Origin: an uncultured Lentisphaeria bacterium
GTDB lineage: Bacteria; Verrucomicrobiota; Lentisphaeria; Victivallales; Victivallaceae
DNA: 64,000 nt
NCBI GenBank assembly: GCA_903863035.1
Contig: CAIPAT010000107.1
Location: 1-64,000, forward strand
Reading direction: 5' to 3'
Shown: positions 60,466-64,000 of the stretch, one piece after another
Position numbering within the stretch: the stretch's first letter is position 1
How the letters are laid out: each line of letters starts with the position of its first letter
Notes under the pieces: generated by a model
What the model was told of the DNA's origin: nothing
Seen by the model: only the letters and a program-made list of their open reading frames with translations
The model's database searches: none
Program-made: the position numbers and the translations under genes

Positions 60466-62745
60466 CTATGCGATTAACACATTGTTTTCCTTGAACCGCC
60501 GCTCGATTTCTTCGCGAATTCTGCTTTCCGAATCAGTATTTTTTCTCAGATCCTTGAACCAGAGTCTAAGAGAAAAATTCAATTTGCCGCCCACCATATC
60601 CATAAACAGCACGCGCGGCGGAGGATGCATCAATACATTACTGTCATTAGCCGCTATTTCCATTAACAAACTCTTAACTTTCGCGATGTCTGAATCTTTT
60701 AACACATCGACTTTGATATCGCGGCGAATAATGTTGCCGGTCAATGTCCAGTTTCTGAAATTTTTCGAAACCACAACCGAGTTCGGCAGATTGATAATCG
60801 CATCGTCAAAAGTTTTAATCACGGTCGAACGGATACTGACTTTCTGAACGATCCCCCAGGTGCCGTCAAACTCAATCGTATCACCGGGACGGACAGACTT
60901 GCCGGCCAGCAGGACTATGCCGCAGATAAAGTTTTCAATGATGTCACGCAAACCGAAACCGAGTCCCATACTCATCCCGCCCAGTACCACCAGAACAGAG
61001 TTTGGAGGTACACGCAAAAGCATCAGCACAAAAACTGTATAACCGATCCAGACCAGATAAGTACCCAGCGTCAGGAATGAAGCCAGCAATCCGGAATCCG
61101 CATTTTCCGAGTAAAACAGTCTGATAACATTTTTTACGGTTGAAATAATAAAAAACAGTATCAGTGCGGCAGCCAGACTGCCAATGATATCCCAGATGCT
61201 GATCTGAATAAATTGAACCCCCGGACATAGATTTGACTCCAGAAATTTTTCCAGCAGATTTTGAACATTGAATTGAGTTGCAGTCCAGTAAATCAGACCG
61301 CCGATAATCAGAATCCATTTCATGGGAATCAAAATTATAAACACAAAAGACGCCGCAATCTTTTGCGATGTGGTTTTCGGATTGAACCTTGACGCCAGAG
61401 AGGTCAGCGAAATGCCAGTTTGAATTCCGACCGCCGCCAGAAACCAGACCATTATTGCCGTTATCGCTATAAACGCATACCCATAAGCCGCCAGAACTGC
61501 ACTGCCCAGCGTAAGCAGAACTGTAATCAATCCCAGCAGACGGTCCAGTACCGGTAATTTATATTTTAACATGTAATAGCCGGTTGCGGCAGCAACCGGA
61601 ATATTCACTACTGTCCAGATGAAAATCAACGGACGGTAAGTCACAACCAGCGTCCATAATATGCTGCCAAAAATATACAGCAGCAGCAGCGGCAGATAGA
61701 GCTTGAATGAATTTCTGTAAAATTCCGGCTTAAGCCGGATCCGCAAGTTGAAAAGCAGAAATGCAATGCTGATAAAGATCATCGCAAGCCGGCAGAAAAA
61801 GCTGTATTCAATGACAGTCGTCCAGAAATAAGTGCCGAACATCGTCAAAGCCGCGCCAAGACAAATCCAGCCGGGAGTGAAAACAATGAATTTACTGTTA
61901 TACTCCGAAATTATTTTGAACTTCTGCAATTTAGTGTAAAGCAGACGCCCAAGGAGCATAAACAGGGAGCCGACTAATACCGCCAGCCCCGTAAATTTCA
62001 GCCAGAACTCTTTTGCCTCTGGAATCTGTATCCAGATATTATTCGGAATATCCCGGAACCAGAAATAAAAAGATAACCTGAGCGAAGCCAAACAATTGAC
62101 AATATCGGATTGCGGGTTGAACAGCATTTTTTCAAATACTTCGTTGTTGCGTTTTTTGCCGGATGCCATCACTGCGGCAATATTTTTTTGTATTTCTTCT
62201 GCAGCCTTCAGCTTTAAGTCCATCAGTGCGGCAATCTGCTCCAATTCTGCAATGATCTGTTGTAATTTTTTATGAGACGCCTCTTTATCAGCTAACTGGT
62301 TTGTAGTAAAATACTTCAATTTTACATGCTCCAGCATTAAACGTAATTTGCTAAAACGATTAATTTCTGATTCCAGGCTTTTCCTGGACGACGCAATACT
62401 ATTGAGTTTTGCATCAAAAAAATTATTCAAATCGGCAATTTGCCTGTTGTATACCGAAATGGAAATTCCGAGAATCGCATCGTCCGGCTGCAGCCATAGC
62501 AGAAAATCTAATTCACTGTTGCGCTTTTCAGTATCTTCGCATATCTGGGAAAAAGCGGTAACCCGGTTTTCAATACTTTCTCTGTATTTAACCAGGTCTA
62601 GTGTAGTGCGTCCAGCCAGTGAATGATGTAATTCGTCAATCATTGTTGACCAGTTCTCGTGATCATCGGTCAATACCGAATCATCCGCATGCAATGGCAG
62701 TATATTTAATAATAAAAACAGCACCAGCAGAAAATAAAAATTCAT
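60466..62745 (-). CDS. MscS-family mechanosensitive channel (copy 2)
   Basis: A 759-residue paralog with the same plan: signal peptide (F-L-L-V-L-F-L-L-L-N-I-L-P-L-H-A), a periplasmic helical domain with different detail from copy 1, about ten membrane segments and the MscS core (V-V-L-G-G-M-S-M-G-L-G-F-G-L-R-D, then T-W-G-I-V-Q-K-V-S-I-R-S). The start is set at ATG 62745 because G-G-A-G lies 5 nt upstream and matches copy 1; an extension to 62766 is less likely. The C-terminal end differs (N-V-L-I-A). It follows prmA by 92 bp on the same strand. Confidence 0.92.
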   Translation of the reverse strand: MNFYFLLVLFLLLNILPLHADDSVLTDDHENWSTMIDELHHSLAGRTTLDLVKYRESIENRVTAFSQICEDTEKRNSELDFLLWLQPDDAILGISISVYNRQIADLNNFFDAKLNSIASSRKSLESEINRFSKLRLMLEHVKLKYFTTNQLADKEASHKKLQQIIAELEQIAALMDLKLKAAEEIQKNIAAVMASGKKRNNEVFEKMLFNPQSDIVNCLASLRLSFYFWFRDIPNNIWIQIPEAKEFWLKFTGLAVLVGSLFMLLGRLLYTKLQKFKIISEYNSKFIVFTPGWICLGAALTMFGTYFWTTVIEYSFFCRLAMIFISIAFLLFNLRIRLKPEFYRNSFKLYLPLLLLYIFGSILWTLVVTYRPLIFIWTVVNIPVAAATGYYMLKYKLPVLDRLLGLITVLLTLGSAVLAAYGYAFIAITAIMVWFLAAVGIQTGISLTSLASRFNPKTTSQKIAASFVFIILIPMKWILIIGGLIYWTATQFNVQNLLEKFLESNLCPGVQFIQISIWDIIGSLAAALILFFIISTVKNVIRLFYSENADSGLLASFLTLGTYLVWIGYTVFVLMLLRVPPNSVLVVLGGMSMGLGFGLRDIIENFICGIVLLAGKSVRPGDTIEFDGTWGIVQKVSIRSTVIKTFDDAIINLPNSVVVSKNFRNWTLTGNIIRRDIKVDVLKDSDIAKVKSLLMEIAANDSNVLMHPPPRVLFMDMVGGKLNFSLRLWFKDLRKNTDSESRIREEIERRFKENNVLIA

Positions 62746-62837
62746 AACAGCTCCGGTTATAATCAATCTACTATGATAAATAGCAATTCAATACTAATAA
62801 ATTGAAGCAAGTTACTCTATAATTCAAATATATATTG

Positions 62838-63725
62838 CTAAGATTTACGAAAAAGCCCGCTGGTCCATTCTTTTTCGGAGAAACGTAATTCCATGGTAAA
62901 CCCGATCTCACTGAACACGTTTTTCAGATTGTCAAATTCCTCATTCAGGATACCGGCAAGTGAGAGATAACCTCCGGTGCGCACCAGATTGGCAATCAGC
63001 TGACGGTTCGCAATCAACACGCTGCCGAGGATGTTGGCAGCGACAAAATCGTAACTTCCGTCTCCGGCGCAGAACTCGACCAGGCCAATAGTAAGCAATT
63101 TGACAGCATCCGGTTTTATTTTATTCTTTTCAAAATTTTCGGCTGCGACTTTAGTTGCATCCGGGTCAATATCGAAAGCCACCAGCGGGGAATAACCAAG
63201 TTTGGCGGCGGCTATGGTCAGAATACCTGAACCGCAGCCGGCATCCAGAAAAGATTTCATCCCGGGAGTTCCGGCCAGCCGGTCGATCATTTTCAGGCAG
63301 AATGAAGTCGTAGCATGCTGTCCGGTGCCGAAACTCATGCCGGGATCAATCTCAACGATCACCTGCTCCGGTTTCGGGTCTAATTCCAGCCAGCTCGGCT
63401 TGATGACCAGACGGTCGGAAATATGAATAATATTGAAATACTTTTTCCAGACTTCCGCCCAATCCTCTTTTTTCATCGTAAAAACTTCGACGGCAGTTAC
63501 GCGGATGTCGAAGTCTTTCCGCCATGATTCAAGGAGACTGTTTACAAAATCCATTGCCGCTTCCGCATCGCTTTTTTCAGAAAAATAGAGAATGTGATAA
63601 GAAACATTTTCCTGACGATCGGTCCAGGAACTCATTTCATATTCATACGCGCTAAGCAGTTCCGGCAGAATATCCGGCTCCTGTGACTCGTCTTTTATCT
63701 TGCAGCAATACAATAAATCATTCAT
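62838..63725 (-). CDS. prmA: Ribosomal protein L11 methyltransferase
   Basis: A 295-residue SAM-dependent enzyme that methylates ribosomal protein L11. The N-terminal substrate domain (about 1-110) is followed by F-G-T-G-Q-H-A-T-T (about 134-142), motif I D-A-G-C-G-S-G-I-L-T-I (about 160-170), then V-A-F-D-I-D-P near 180 and V-A-A-N-I-L-G-S-V-L (about 223-232). ATG 63725 is chosen for its GGAGAG site (7 nt upstream); the frame open to 63761 is less likely. It is divergent from guaA. Its 3' end has a partial duplicate at 60361-60434. Confidence 0.93.
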   Translation of the reverse strand: MNDLLYCCKIKDESQEPDILPELLSAYEYEMSSWTDRQENVSYHILYFSEKSDAEAAMDFVNSLLESWRKDFDIRVTAVEVFTMKKEDWAEVWKKYFNIIHISDRLVIKPSWLELDPKPEQVIVEIDPGMSFGTGQHATTSFCLKMIDRLAGTPGMKSFLDAGCGSGILTIAAAKLGYSPLVAFDIDPDATKVAAENFEKNKIKPDAVKLLTIGLVEFCAGDGSYDFVAANILGSVLIANRQLIANLVRTGGYLSLAGILNEEFDNLKNVFSEIGFTMELRFSEKEWTSGLFRKS

Positions 63726-63900
63726 TTCAGTGGCTCTCCATATTTTAATAATGAGCTTCAACCAACAAGCGAAGCCTTCCCAATATATCTCCTGGAATAG
63801 TTAAAAGCTCGTTTTTTAGTGTTGTTTCTATTTAAATATTTTAAAAAAGGAGTATTGTTAAGGGCATTATTTTAAAATTAATTTAACGAAAGACAAGGCA

Positions 63901-64000
63901 ATGACAGCTAAAATAGAAACGATCGTCGTACTGGATTTCGGTTCACAATACAGTCAACTGATTGCGCGACGTATTCGTGAATGTAATGTATATAGTAAAA
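63901..64000 (+). CDS. guaA: GMP synthase (glutamine-hydrolysing), N-terminal part, cut by the window edge
   Basis: The 33 visible codons read [20 protein letters not shown], then [13 protein letters not shown]. The D-F-G-S-Q-Y-[ST]-Q-L-I-A-R-R-[IV]-R-E block is the start of the class I glutamine amidotransferase domain of GuaA. The gene continues beyond the window. An AAGGCA lies just before the ATG, at very short spacing. Confidence 0.95.
   Translation, partial: MTAKIETIVVLDFGSQYSQLIARRIRECNVYSK

Overview
The window looks like a chromosomal segment of a PVC-superphylum bacterium, most likely a member of Lentisphaerota (Victivallales-like). The pointers are protein families rather than any rRNA: a 50-residue PVC-type 'small basic protein' (30792-30944), a TIGR04073-type exosortase-associated protein (43335-43772), a GntR winged-helix protein fused to a sugar-binding-protein-like domain, a sialate O-acetylesterase, a lone OleC-like ligase, an LpxC/FabZ pair and a standalone Aquifex-type aconitase. 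LpxC and FabZ imply a Gram-negative envelope with lipid A. No rRNA, tRNA or CRISPR array was recognised.

Layout. 1-700: edge of an IS5-like transposase and gene debris. 710-3569: a DUF4105 membrane protein and an alpha/beta-hydrolase lipoprotein in one minus-strand unit. 4077-10743: a carbohydrate-related block (GH13 glycosidase, SUMF1-like protein, GH63-like glucosidase with a conserved multipass membrane protein) that also holds a broken adenylate cyclase. 11138-15698: RND efflux permease plus adaptor, with no outer-membrane factor beside them. 15900-20890: RlmI, GntR/SBP regulator, GH36-like alpha-galactosidase. 20936-24195: RuvB and transketolase. 24256-27436: IS200-like, IS1182-like and ankyrin remnants around the sialate esterase. 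27439-30605: OleC-like ligase and 5'-nucleotidase. 30792-38836: mostly core genes (small basic protein, aconitase, Ung, MiaA, LpxC, tandem-domain FabZ) plus a broken histidine kinase. 39443-43772: lipoprotein-like protein, MarC, isochorismatase-like hydrolase, a 53-bp tandem repeat array and decayed coding sequence. 43806-48505: AraC regulator divergent from a Gfo/Idh/MocA oxidoreductase, a hairpin element, a TlpA-like thioredoxin and two secreted 16-residue-repeat paralogs. 48558-58005: SIMPL protein, P1B ATPase, AICAR formyltransferase, Tmk-HolB, NrdR with an orphan ATP-cone protein and a DUF985 cupin. 58046-64000: two tandem MscS-type channels, PrmA and the start of GuaA.

How genes fit together. 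Likely co-transcribed pairs, judged from overlap or tight spacing, are DUF4105/lipase, the RND adaptor/permease (11-nt overlap), OleC/5'-nucleotidase (4-nt overlap), acn/ung (8-nt overlap), tmk/holB (20-nt overlap) and nrdR/ATP-cone/cupin. Several polysaccharide enzymes with one sugar-sensing-type regulator suggest a glycan-using lifestyle.

The least ordinary content is small. It comprises three families of long hairpin elements (3821-3987 with a collapsed copy at 58011-58051; 10951-11063; 45975-46221), a 53-bp minisatellite with higher-order structure, the paired 16-residue repeat proteins, a channel-gene duplication that carried along the 3' end of prmA, and a FabZ whose second domain has lost the catalytic histidine. 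I see no convincing complete new defence or mobile system; most of the window is housekeeping and carbohydrate metabolism.
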